Notes under the pieces: generated by a model
The model's input: the letters and a program-made list of their open reading frames with translations, nothing else
The model's database searches: none
What the model was told of the DNA's origin: nothing
Shown here: piece by piece, positions 23,267-34,166 of the stretch
Layout of the letters: every line of letters begins with the position of its first letter
How positions within the stretch are numbered: the first letter of the stretch is position 1
Translations under genes and position numbers: made by a program
From: Polytrichum commune
Taxonomy: Eukaryota; Streptophyta; Polytrichopsida; Polytrichales; Polytrichaceae
Assembly: GCA_950295325.1 (NCBI GenBank)
Contig: OX485804.1
Location: 67,310,033 to 67,374,032 of the forward strand
Direction of reading: 5' to 3'
Length of the DNA stretch: 64,000 bases

Positions 23267-24412
23267 TTGGGAGAAAGAGATGGATGGCAGGCACCTATGG
23301 AGAACTTGTACTACCTGTATAATGGGAGACGCCAACAGGAGGCAAATGAGCAACGAAAGTGGGCAGAAACATTTGGACCGCGGAAACAAGACCGGATAGA
23401 AAGAGCTGTGCAGCGGAGACTCGAACAGTTCAACCTACGAGGATTCATTTTGCAAGGACGTGAAGAAGAAATAGAAGAAGAGAACTCGGAACAACAAGGA
23501 ACCTTGGCCTTAGGAAGATGGCCGTGGGAGTATCCAAAAATATGATACAAGCAAACCAGCGTTGAGAATATGGGAAGGAACCAAGAAATTTCACGATTTA
23601 ATGTGGGATATGCAGAAGATCTATGAAGATAAAACATGGCAACTATATAAGGAGAAGGAAATAGGTTTTACATACCAATCCCAATTTGAGAGAAGTCTTA
23701 ATGAGTTACCTGAGGAACTGCAAGCCTTGATCATTTCCAAGGTGTGGAATGACGGAAGAGAGGGAATTAGCGCCTATGTACTAGGAACAACTCGACATCG
23801 AGGTTATCATTATAAACAAGAAGGATTATTGTACGATTTGTATGTTAAGAGGATATTTTTACCTCTGTATGGTGGTTTGAATGGTAAGGTGGGAGACCAG
23901 GATTCGGAATAGAAGCATAACCAAAAAGAAACAAGGCAAGGAGAACTTAACTCCAAGTGAATCATCCATAGGCAAACAGGTGAAGTACGGGTGCATTGAG
24001 GCGTCAGTGCTGGGAGAGCCGGCCAAGACATGATCCCGAAACACTCTCAGTAGCGTACATGGTTGACCATGAGGACACATCTAGCACGAGAAGCACATCA
24101 CCAACCCCAAGGGAACAAGAAGCAGAGCGGAGGCATGTGGAGCGCATGCACTCTAGAGAGGATTCCGTGAGACGGAACGAACAACAGAAAAGAGAGAGAG
24201 AAGAGAGGTACGCTAGGCGTACGCGTCAAAGAACTACATGAGAAGAAGAAAATCGAAATGCTTCTAAACCACCGGCAATAGGTTCCCATACCACCAAACC
24301 CATCCACCATAGAAGTCAAAGCGAAGGAGGAAGTAACGATAAGACCTACAAAGAAGATAAAGACACGAATGAGGACGACTTAGCTCAAGAAGAAAGCGAG
24401 GACGAAGATGAT
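23267..24412 (+). pseudogene. Decayed pre-gag ORF (ORF1-like)
   Basis: Three open pieces (23267-23545, 23562-23912, 23996-24241) lie between the primer site and gag. The first and third share a frame with gag and the middle one is shifted, so at least two frameshifts separate them. A single TGA (24239-24241) divides the last piece from the gag frame. The pieces are Glu/Arg/Gln-rich (for example EERYARRTRQR) and match no domain I know. Some Tat-lineage elements carry an extra ORF in this position. Alternatively this may simply be the N-terminal part of a longer Gag. Confidence 0.5.
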
Positions 24413-27400
24413 TTGATAATAGGTACCCCTCTTGGGACCTATGTTCTAAGAACAAAAGGTACAGGTAAAAGCACCGGTACGCATACCCCGGTAAGTGGGG
24501 CGCAGGATAAAGGTAAGGCTCATCACGGAAACACGAACAAGGAAGACCCTCTCAACCACAGGACTTGGGAAGAGTTAAAAAGAAATTTTGAGACACAATT
24601 TAGCTACGAGGATTCCGGCTTCTCCGGAGGAAGCACACAGAACAACACGGACCAAGAAGCAAAGAAACCTATCAGTCAAGAGGAGTTTGACGAACTTAGG
24701 AGGAAGTTTGAGGAGAGACTCATGCAATTCCAAAACCTTGGAAATAACCCCGGAGTCAGCCCGCCACCAGCCAACAACAACACAGTACCAAGTTTTGGAA
24801 ACAACCCATCTAACCCGGCCAACATGGCCGCTCAACCACGGAGAACGAAGGTTCCCTTACCGACCTATAAGGGTAAGACTGATCCTGATACGTATATGCA
24901 GGAGTTTAACAATGTTTGTCTTGCCAACCAGGAAGACACCGACGCAATCAAGCTACAATTATTCCCAGTTACCTTGAAGAAGCGGGCACTAGAATGGTAT
25001 TCTCAATTTGGCCCACACCATTTTCCAGATTGGGCCTCCTTGGGAGCTGCCTTTCTGATGAGATTTAGATCCAAGAAGTCCGAGGGAGAAGTGATTGAGA
25101 GTCTAGGATCCCTCAAGCAAAAGAAAGATGAAACTGTTGAAGAATTTTACGAACGGGTGATGGTGGAATCATCAAAGATCAATCCACAGCCCAGTGATCA
25201 TTTCAAGAAGGCATGGTTTCTTAACGGCCTCAAAAAGAAATACGCCAAGCATATTGATCTCATGCCAACTGATGACTTAGAAGAAGCGAAGGCCTCAGCT
25301 CGGAAATTGGAGCTAGGTCAAATGAGGAAGGGAAGATTCCTCGATGAAAGTGACAGCGACGACTCGGAAGAAGAGCGCAAGAAGAAGAAGAGGAAGTCAA
25401 AGGGTAAGAGAAACGACTCTACCAAAGACGACATAAAGACCCTTAGGGAAGAGATTGAAGGACTAGCTCTAGGGAGCAGGAAATTTCGAACAGGCATCAT
25501 TTGCCGGAGATGCCGAAATGAAGGACACTACGTGCAGGAGTGTCAAATGAAGCAGTGCACCAACTGCAACAGCCTAACGCATAACACAAGTGAATGTGTC
25601 TATGAACGGCACGAATCTCGGAGACCTCGGGAGAGGAGATATGGGGTAAATCAAGTGCAACCCCAAACTAATCGAAGGCCAGGAGCAATAACTCCTAGGC
25701 GAGACATGAATGATCGAAGGGTTCGGTTTGAACCAAGGACTGAGTTTAGAAGAGAAGAAAGATCCCCTTATGGGGAAGGCGATTACCGGCGGGAGGCGGG
25801 AGGCCCCTACCGGGGAAATGAATATCGCAGAGATGATCGGCCTTATTACAGGCCCAATGACAGCTACAAGGATGAATTCAGAAGGGAAGGCTATTTCCCT
25901 TACAAAACCCAAGATTTCCGGAGGGAAGATGGATACCCCTACCGAGGAGGCCCCAGAGGACCTATCAACCATGACAGGTATGAGTATACCAGAAGCCTGA
26001 TGGATAGTAACAACACCAAGGCAGCGCCGAGAACTGGGTTCACTGGCGGACCACAGCGAGAAGGCAACCCCGACGAGTGTTTTTATTGTCATCAGAAGGG
26101 ACACCGGAAGCCGGACTGTCCGCACTTTATTAAACACCAACAGGAGTTGAGTGGATTTAGAAACACGAAACCGGCAGTAGGAGCCAATGTGGTGTCCCCT
26201 GCGGTTTGTGTGATGACGAGAGCCCAACGGGCTGCAGCCGAGGAAGGCAAGGAAGATAGTGAGAGCGACAACAGTGATGACGATGATGAATCGAGTAGTG
26301 GCAGCTCGGAGGAGCAAGAAGACCACCAAAAGAGAGAGGAGAACTCTGAAGACGAAAGGGATGACGCGTTCGAGGATAACGAGCGCAACAAAGTGATTGA
26401 GGAAAGGCCGATAGGAGCCAACAGTGAAGAATGGAAAGCGGATAGGGAAGTCCACCGGGAGGTGAGTAAGACTATCCATGAGATACAGGAGGAAGAGGAC
26501 GAAGCTCTACCCACGCCAGAGGAGTTCGCACCTTGGTACCCGGAAAAGGAAGAGGCAGAGAAGCCCGCAGAACGGAGCCCCGAGAAAGGAGGCGTCCCAA
26601 TAGCTACCCATGCAAGGGTAGATAAGATCTTGGAGAGTGTGATGAATCACACAAAAGCAAACATATCAATCGGACAGTTACTTGAGATAGCCCCTTATTG
26701 CAAGAAGCAAATAATGGCGGCATTAACACATGATGAGAAGTCAAAAGAACCGACGCAAATATACCAAGTCACGGCAAAAGCATTTGATGAAGAAATGCCC
26801 ATGATATCCGTGATTGTGAAAAATAGGCAGGTACCAAACGCCTTAATCGATGGTGGATCAGGAGTGAACATCATTACTGACACGTTAAGGAAGAAATTGG
26901 GACTCAAGAAGATAGAGCCCGCACCATTCACCATAAAAATGGCAGACCAAAGAAAGGTCATGCCCAAAGGAATTATCCGAGATGTACGCCTTGATGTTGG
27001 CAGAATTGTAATCCGGACGACACTCACAGTTATAGACATGGTGAGTACTGAAGACAGTTACTCCCTGTTATTGGGAAGACCTTGGTTGAAGGAGGCTCAA
27101 GCTCAACATGACTGGCCCCTCAACAAACTGACCTTGACCCAAGGAGGAAACAAGGTAGAGATAAGTACCCAGAGAACTCCAGCGCTATCACCTGCAAAGA
27201 GACCTTTGCATTGGGAAGATTACGACTGGGAGATGGGCCTATCGGATGAGGAAGAAGCCATAGTTTATGAGGCCTTCCCCGAACTACTCCCCATGGGAGA
27301 TTTCGATTTGAAAAGCTTGAGGAAGCTACAAGAACCAAGTTGCAATACAATGGAGATTGATATTATCGGAACACCTACACCACAGGGAGGTAAATCCGAG

Positions 27401-28903
27401 AAACCCCGGTCGAGGAAAGCAACCAAGAAAGAGCAGGAGGCTATGGAGGAGAAACCCGTATACCCCTCTCAGTTTTACAAAACAAAAGAAGGAGACATAA
27501 TAGTGGACCGTACCCCTGCTGCAGAAGCTGTCAAGGGGAAGAAAATAGCCGGATGGACGGTCGAAGATGAAGACTTGGTAAAAAACTTGAACTTAGGTAC
27601 TCCGGAGGATCCTAAGTTGGTCAAGATAGCCAAGGATTTAGGTGACTATGAAGCACAAGTGAAGGAACTACTTTTGAGATTTAAGGACGTATTCGCATTC
27701 ACATACAAAGATATGAAAGGAATACCTCCGCACATATGCGAGCACAGGATCGAGTTGCAGCCTGAGGCCAAGCCTGTAAGGCAAATGCGCTATAGAATGA
27801 ATCCCAATTATGCCGCCAAAGTCAAGGAAGAAATCGACAAATACTTGGAGGCAGGATTTATATACCCTGTTGACAAAACGGAATGGTTATCACCAATTGT
27901 GATTGTGCCCAAGAAGAATGGAAAACTACGAGTGTGCGTCGACTACCGCAAACTCAACGCAGTCACCAAGGTAGATCCTTTTCCTCTACCTTTCACAGAA
28001 TCAATTTTGGAAGCGGTTGCAGGACAAGAAATGTACACGTTAATGGACGGGTACAGCGGCTACAACCAAATCATGATCGCGCTGGAAGACCAACTGAAAA
28101 CCTTTTTCATCACCGAGTATGGAGCATTTGCATACCGAGTGATGCCCTTTGGATTGATATGTGCACCAGCCACCTTCCAAAGGGGTATGATGAAAATCTT
28201 TGCCGATTACCTCGACAAATTTATGAAGGTCTTTCTGGACGACTTTACCGTATATGGCACCAAGGAAGACCATATTGAGCACTTGGAGAAGTGTCTCATT
28301 AAATGCCGCAAACATGGAGTGAGCTTGAACCCGGAGAAATGTTATTTCTGTGTAAATTCCGGGAGGCTCCTTGGACATGTGGTGTGCAAGGAAGGGTTAT
28401 TGGTGGACCCTAAGAAAGTGGGAGTCATAAAAGAACTACCCCCACCAACCACAGTACGGGGAATCCGGAGTTTCTTGGGACAAGCCACTTACCATCGCAA
28501 ATTTATATGGATGTATGCGGATATCACTCGGCCTTTGTACTTATTGCTCAAGAAAGGAAAAAAATACATTCGGACCAAACCTTGTCAAGAGGCCTTTGAA
28601 GAGGTAAAAAGGAGGCTCACGACTACACCCATTCTTATAACCCCTAATTGGACTATGGATTTTCACGTACACTGTGACGCGTCCAACATAGCTATTGGAG
28701 CCGTTTTGGCCCAAAACATACATGGAGATAGAGATTTTCCGATTCATTATGCAAGCCGACTGTTGAACAGTGCTGAGAAGAACTACAACACAACGGAGCG
28801 CGAAGCTCTAGCAATGGTTTATTCAGTGGGCAAATTTAGGCACTATTTACTGGCCAACCATTTTGTCTTCTACGTGGACCATCAAGCGTTGATAGACCAG
28901 TAG
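24413..28903 (+). CDS. Gag-protease-reverse transcriptase-RNase H polyprotein (1496 codons)
   Basis: The domains run in order. A Retrotrans_gag capsid domain covers about residues 145-300. Two CX2CX4HX4C zinc knuckles (CRRC..., CTNC...) lie near residues 364-395. An Arg/Tyr/Pro repeat region (RRE...PYRG) is at about 435-510, a third knuckle (CFYCHQKGHRKPDC) near 550, and an acidic stretch at about 615-660. The aspartic protease has ALIDGGSG near 812. The RT has FLDDF at about 1274, and RNase H has HVHCDAS near 1420 and EREALAM near 1460. The frame ends just after DHQAL, where an indel shifts the frame before the RNase H tail. The start is the first Met of the open frame; the true start may lie upstream in the decayed ORF. 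Proteins would form virus-like particles and make cDNA. Confidence 0.9.
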   Translation: MIIGTPLGTYVLRTKGTGKSTGTHTPVSGAQDKGKAHHGNTNKEDPLNHRTWEELKRNFETQFSYEDSGFSGGSTQNNTDQEAKKPISQEEFDELRRKFEERLMQFQNLGNNPGVSPPPANNNTVPSFGNNPSNPANMAAQPRRTKVPLPTYKGKTDPDTYMQEFNNVCLANQEDTDAIKLQLFPVTLKKRALEWYSQFGPHHFPDWASLGAAFLMRFRSKKSEGEVIESLGSLKQKKDETVEEFYERVMVESSKINPQPSDHFKKAWFLNGLKKKYAKHIDLMPTDDLEEAKASARKLELGQMRKGRFLDESDSDDSEEERKKKKRKSKGKRNDSTKDDIKTLREEIEGLALGSRKFRTGIICRRCRNEGHYVQECQMKQCTNCNSLTHNTSECVYERHESRRPRERRYGVNQVQPQTNRRPGAITPRRDMNDRRVRFEPRTEFRREERSPYGEGDYRREAGGPYRGNEYRRDDRPYYRPNDSYKDEFRREGYFPYKTQDFRREDGYPYRGGPRGPINHDRYEYTRSLMDSNNTKAAPRTGFTGGPQREGNPDECFYCHQKGHRKPDCPHFIKHQQELSGFRNTKPAVGANVVSPAVCVMTRAQRAAAEEGKEDSESDNSDDDDESSSGSSEEQEDHQKREENSEDERDDAFEDNERNKVIEERPIGANSEEWKADREVHREVSKTIHEIQEEEDEALPTPEEFAPWYPEKEEAEKPAERSPEKGGVPIATHARVDKILESVMNHTKANISIGQLLEIAPYCKKQIMAALTHDEKSKEPTQIYQVTAKAFDEEMPMISVIVKNRQVPNALIDGGSGVNIITDTLRKKLGLKKIEPAPFTIKMADQRKVMPKGIIRDVRLDVGRIVIRTTLTVIDMVSTEDSYSLLLGRPWLKEAQAQHDWPLNKLTLTQGGNKVEISTQRTPALSPAKRPLHWEDYDWEMGLSDEEEAIVYEAFPELLPMGDFDLKSLRKLQEPSCNTMEIDIIGTPTPQGGKSEKPRSRKATKKEQEAMEEKPVYPSQFYKTKEGDIIVDRTPAAEAVKGKKIAGWTVEDEDLVKNLNLGTPEDPKLVKIAKDLGDYEAQVKELLLRFKDVFAFTYKDMKGIPPHICEHRIELQPEAKPVRQMRYRMNPNYAAKVKEEIDKYLEAGFIYPVDKTEWLSPIVIVPKKNGKLRVCVDYRKLNAVTKVDPFPLPFTESILEAVAGQEMYTLMDGYSGYNQIMIALEDQLKTFFITEYGAFAYRVMPFGLICAPATFQRGMMKIFADYLDKFMKVFLDDFTVYGTKEDHIEHLEKCLIKCRKHGVSLNPEKCYFCVNSGRLLGHVVCKEGLLVDPKKVGVIKELPPPTTVRGIRSFLGQATYHRKFIWMYADITRPLYLLLKKGKKYIRTKPCQEAFEEVKRRLTTTPILITPNWTMDFHVHCDASNIAIGAVLAQNIHGDRDFPIHYASRLLNSAEKNYNTTEREALAMVYSVGKFRHYLLANHFVFYVDHQALIDQ

Positions 28904-29237
28904 ACCAGTAGTATCCGGGCGTATTGCGAGATGGATGCTTTTGTTTCAAGAATACGACTTTGAAGTGATCTACAAACCCGGTAGAAGCCATGTCATGGCC
29001 GACCACTTATCAAGAATCGAAAGTGGAGAAGAACCCTCAGGGGTGCAAGATCAATTCCCGGATGCGAGTTTATTCATGGTACATGTGCAACCTTTCGAAG
29101 ATTGGCGAGCACCATTTATCGAGTACCTTACACACGGAAAACTATTATCCGCACTCGCTACCCCGGAAGAACAGACAAAAATTAGACAACTGAGTGAACC
29201 ATTCGTTCTGGACGATGAAAAGCTTATGCGGGTTGTA
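28904..29237 (+). pseudogene. RNase H tail, linker and start of zinc module 1
   Basis: In the frame shifted relative to gag-pol, the sequence resumes with the conserved end of RNase H (RIARWMLLFQEYDF), then ADHLSR, then the first DWRAPFIEYL block (29100 on). A local TAGACCAG duplication and apparent loss of a few codons mark the break at about 28890-28915. The reading is cut at 29237 by a 2.7-kb insertion, and module 1 resumes at 31933. The 139-codon open frame from 28935 continues to 29354 only by running into the insertion. Confidence 0.8.
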
Positions 29238-31926
29238 GATAGGTTTTTAGATTGGGTTCCAATTAAGAAAACCACACAGGGAAGACCAAATGAGTGTCAG
29301 GTGTTGCATCTAGGGATCACCATTGAGTTAATTGATAGATTACAAGAGAATTAGGATGTATTTAGGACAACAAACACAGAGAAGAAGACTTCTAGAGCGA
29401 GTTTTAGGATTGATTCAATTAAGGTTGAAGATCACTCACAGCAGTACATGCAATTGATCAGTCACTCCCTCACAACCCACTCTCATCAGTAACATCACTC
29501 TTATAATGTGTTTTGCAATTCAGGGAGTCACAGCTCAGCAATTGTCATTTGGTGACGCCATAGTCTTAGAAAACCCAAGGCATGAACTCCTTGAGTGAAC
29601 CATAGTCTCTTCAGTAAAGTAACCAAGTACCAAAAGGCCACACCACAATTAGTAAGGATATCATGTTCACACTTGACTCCTCCTATGGTTAAGTGATTGA
29701 TTTAATTAGATAAAGACCACAGAAATGAATTATTTCCTTAGTCAATTTTAGACTTAACACTTTCACAGTGGAATTGAATGCATTAAAATAAATTATTAAA
29801 ATTAACAAAAGTCTAACGTGTGACAGTAATCTGGTGACCGAGTCTAAGCGAAGCGAACTGAACCGGACCGGGACCGTAAGAGTCTAATCGGTAGGACCAT
29901 AGTCTGCACGGCACGGCCATAGTCTAGTCACCAGTAACAGTCACAAGTAACCAGTATCAAGTCACGTCTCATAGAGAGGGCCATAGTCTTAGTATCCAGT
30001 AACCAGTAACAAGTAGCCAGTCACCAGTAACCAAGTCAACGTCAAGTTCTCGAAGGTGATACTGGCCACTCCTCCTTTTATGCTTGCCCTATTAGCCTCA
30101 CCCAAACCATATGGGTTAATGGGCGGCTTAGTTCTCGCTCACGGCTTCTTCCTCGGGATCAGCCGCGTCGGCTCCGTCAGCAGACTCCACTCGCACGCGG
30201 CACCTTCTTCTTCTTCGCCAGGCGCATCATTCCTTTCACATGCAATCTTCTCCTTGTGAAATTGAACTGATCCTTCGTCTCCACGTTTCTACCAGTGCAC
30301 TCTTAGAGAATTCATGGAACTAATTCCAAAGTTCCACTAGCTCACATCGAGAACTATCCTCATTAGTAGAAAAAGAGGACCATCACAGTCACTTTCTTGC
30401 TTCTCAAACTGCAATCCACCTTCATCGGGGAGAATCACTCGTCCGGTGGCATTCGATCGTTCTCCGATAAGGTGCTTTATTCATATGTTGATGAACGAAC
30501 CAAGGTAACAATCTGCCACCCTTTTTTCTGCGAAGGGGAGACTAACAGGAGATTGTTTCCCTCTCCTTTTCGGTGCAAGATCATAGTTTGAACGAATTAA
30601 TTCTCACAGACTTTTCAATCTCTCTTCACAGAAGTTAGATCTCAACGTGCGCACTAATCGAAATTTCAGATTGGGTGGGAAGTTGGTGCTTAAGCATTTG
30701 TTCTAACTTCACATCAGATAGCTCGAGATTGCCACAGCCAAATCACATGGCCGAACACACCCAGAGAGAATTAACTTCACACTCACAAGATTCATTCACT
30801 TCACTACCAAGGGAGACGATACACCACTCGATATTACTTCTCACCGTGCTCATAAGATTAAGGGTAGTTACATCACCCCTTTCACAGGAGAAATCCACCG
30901 CACCATCATACTCAAACTCAAACAGATATCAGAATTCTATATCTGAGGTTCTCTCAGACTGATTCTGCAAGACCACTTCAATGGGTGGACAATTATTCTC
31001 GACTAAAGTAGGTGTTCACACTTCTGAAACCTACGAATATGTTGCAACATCAACTGCAGTAGCACGGTGACAGCATCTCCCTCTGACATTCTATGTACCA
31101 GACAGAGGGACACTTACAAACTATACCAATTTACTTTGACAGGATTCGAGACACAGTCCGTGTATCTTCTCAAACAAACTCCTTTCACCGGATTACATTG
31201 TTAAAGCACTTCCTCGTACTTAGATACATTCACAACACGACTTATTACAACTAGAGGCTTTCAGGACAATTCATGGAATTCCATTCACTCCAATGAACCC
31301 GGAAGGATCTCTTCCTTCTCAGAAGAGACTCAACATTCCCACAAGCAATTCCTCTCAATTCCCTTGAGAGAAACAACCACACCTCAAGACTCACTCCCTT
31401 CACAAGAATAAGGTATCACAAATTCAATCTGGATTCTTCCCGAACCAGGAAAGTACGATTTTGGTGTAAACGATTCACGACCAGCACCAACACAACATAT
31501 TTAATCCTCACACACACAAGTAATAATATAACTTCACGCTTATGATATTATGCAAAGTAAAATGTACATTCAAAAAGGCTTCACACCCAAGCCAGACTCG
31601 CTCAAAAACTAAAAGACGAGGGAGACTCTCTTCTCGGGAGGAACTACTTTCTCCTCTCTTTCTTCTCCTCTATATCCCCTGAACTAGCTTCCTTGCCTCT
31701 TGGGGCCAGATTTCATAAGTCTCTTCGACTTGGTCACATGTCTATTGCCCTGCCCAAAAGACTCTTCCTCTTGGAAACTGTTTCATATGAACTAAATGTC
31801 TCACCCTTAGCTCATTTCGGATAATTGGTCACTAATGACTTACTTTAGTGTCCATTTCACATTTTGAGTGTCGATATGAATTCATATCCTATCAAAATCC
31901 TAAAATGACTATTTTGAGACCAAAAA
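29238..31926. mobile_element. 2.69-kb insertion splitting zinc module 1
   Basis: The integrase-linker homology stops at 29237 and restarts at 31933. GTTGTA stands on both sides (29232-29237, 31927-31932) and may be a target duplication. The inserted sequence has no open frame that I recognise and no clear terminal inverted repeat or LTR. Its last bases are A-rich (GACCAAAAA), which would also fit a retroposed sequence. The middle has many TCTC/CACA-rich stretches and AGTCT/ACCAGTAA repeats at 29825-30050. The class is unknown. Confidence 0.65.
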
Positions 31927-33719
31927 GTTGTACCACACGGGTCAGTATCTCCGGCAAAATACATGAATGCATAGCCGGGGACATCATCGAAGAAATTATA
32001 AGTGAGGCTCATAAACAAGACGGAGTGCATTACAATCTGTCTACTACGTGGCACTATGTATTACGCGCACCTTATTGGTGGCCTACACGGCGAAGGGACG
32101 TACTGGAGTATTGCGATGAATGCCCAGTATGTAAGATGTCAGACAAAGGTGACGTAACTAGGGACATCACCCCATATGACTCCGAAGACGACGATGACCC
32201 ACTTCCTGTCAAACCTTTGGAGGCACAAGGGGACATGAATGGGAAAGCGGAACCAGATTGGACAACTCCCTATGTCCAATATCTAACCTGTCAAATGTAC
32301 GGGACCCCATGGGTGAGTTCCCTACCCCTAGAGGAAAGGAGATTGCTTGCTTACCGCAGTCGATTCTTCATACTCAAGGAAGGGGAATTACATCGCATGT
32401 TTCACAACGGCATCATAAAGAAATGTATACCTGGAAGGTATGTGAGGAGTTACATCAAGACCCTCCATATAAAGGAGAATCGGCATTTCTCGATAAACGC
32501 CACCAGGCAACTGGTGCTGCAAGGCCCTTATTGGTGGCCAACCATAGCGGAGGATGTTTCACTACTCATCACGCTATGCACTGAATGTGAAGGACAGGGG
32601 GAAGAGTTACCAACGGAAGGAAGCTCTTCACAACCTAGTAATGAGACGGACATGATACCGTACAAAGAAACCTTCAATGATTGGAGAACACCCCTGGTTG
32701 AATACATGGCACGGGGGAAGTTCAAGATGGACACAGAGACTCAAAGACGGCAACGAGAGCTCATACGAGAGAGTGAGATCTTCACATTGGAGAAAGGAAA
32801 ACTCCGGAAATTAGAGAAAAACGGAATGGCCAAGATATGCATTGCGGATTACCAAATAAAGCGTTGGATAGGAAAAATGCATGTATATCGACGAGCACAC
32901 CTGAACGACCAACACACCTGGCTACGATGTTTACAAGGGAACCGGTGGTGGCCCACGATGGGGCTAAGTGATATACAATTCTACATTGAGTATGATTGTC
33001 GATCCTGTCGAGAGCAATTTACAGGCCCATACCATAACATAATTTGCGGGTCCATTGCCGCACAACCACAGGACAACAAGGATTGGAGGAGATTATTGAT
33101 AGAATACCTCACCTACAGGTACCTTAAGGGGCCCCACATCTCGAAAGGACAACACAAGAAGATTGCCCGCCAGAGCTGGGAATACTTCATCGAAGAAGGC
33201 AAATTGAAAAGAATACTATCAAATGGTGAAATCAAGATATGTATTGCCGGACATGAGGTAAACAAATACCTACAAGAACTACATGTCACGGACACAGGAG
33301 AGCATCTTAGCATGGAAACCACATGGCACCTGTCCATGTTTGGGCCATATTGGTGGCCCACATGCGGGTCCGACATCAAGAACTTATGCAACGAGAAATG
33401 CCCGGTTTGCAGCAACCAAGTCGGGCTTGCAACAGAAAAGGAAACACAAACACTTCTAGGTGAGAAGAGCCTAGATTGGAGACGTCCATATTTGGAGTAC
33501 CTGACATGCAGAAAAATCTTTGACCAAGCCTTACCACTAGAGGTGAGGAGAGCGGTGGAGCAAAGCCATAAGCATTTTGTGTTCACCAACGGTACTTTGC
33601 AACGGATACGCAAAGGAGGGAAGAGTAACCAAACGTGTATACCAGAGACTCGAGTACCCGCGTACTTAGCTAAGATTCATGGACAAAGCATGCCCCATTT
33701 GGCAGCCATAGAAACCTAG
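31848..33719 (+). pseudogene. Integrase-region ORF part A: zinc modules 1-5
   Basis: This 623-codon open frame starts inside the insertion (its first ~28 codons are not element sequence) and runs through the second half of module 1, all of modules 2-4 and half of module 5, ending at TAG 33717. The same frame continues beyond the stop with module 5's WWPT and CDSC, so the stop is a single nonsense change, not the protein's end. Spacers between modules are acidic or Ser/Gln-rich. The presumed role is nucleic acid or integrase-multimer contacts, by analogy with the single zinc domain of retroviral-type integrases. No function has been shown for extra copies. Confidence 0.8.
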
Positions 33720-34148
33720 AAGGCCGTAGCCACCGGGGCGTATTGGTGGCCAACGTGGGGACATGACGTATGCAACTACCTAAAGCACTGTGATAGTTGT
33801 AGAGGAACAGAGAGCAAGACAAAACACCCCGAGGAAAGTCAAAGCGCGGCGCTCCCAGAAACAACATCCGAGCCGGATTGGAGGCACTCAGTCATACAAC
33901 GACTGGAAAGCTTTGAAGATTGGAACTTTATTGACACCCATGCAAATGTGGGATTACTTGACCCCAACGCTGAAATGTATTTCATAACCAAGGATGATTT
34001 GAAGTATCAATTACCCGATGGCGAAGTGAAAATGTGTATCACAAAAGGAGACGCCGTCGATTGGGTAAAGAGGGTACACGAATATCAAGTACCACACTTG
34101 ACTGCGAAAGAAACAACCGCTCAAGTGCACGAAGGCCCGTACTAGTGA
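33720..34148 (+). pseudogene. Integrase-region part B: rest of module 5 and most of module 6, between stops
   Basis: This in-frame stretch lies between TAG (33717-33719) and the TAG TGA pair (34143-34148). It holds AYWWPT and CDSC of module 5, then a more diverged DWR block and the two His of module 6. The stop pair sits exactly where the other modules have Trp-Trp followed by Pro-Thr, so it derives from TGG TGG. Confidence 0.8.
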
Positions 34149-34166
34149 CCAACTGTCTCTCTAGAC

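Noticed and set aside
28885-28915. The 8-bp TAGACCAG duplication as the sole cause of the gag-pol frameshift
   Set aside because: Removing one copy does not restore the frame needed downstream, so another indel must also have occurred.
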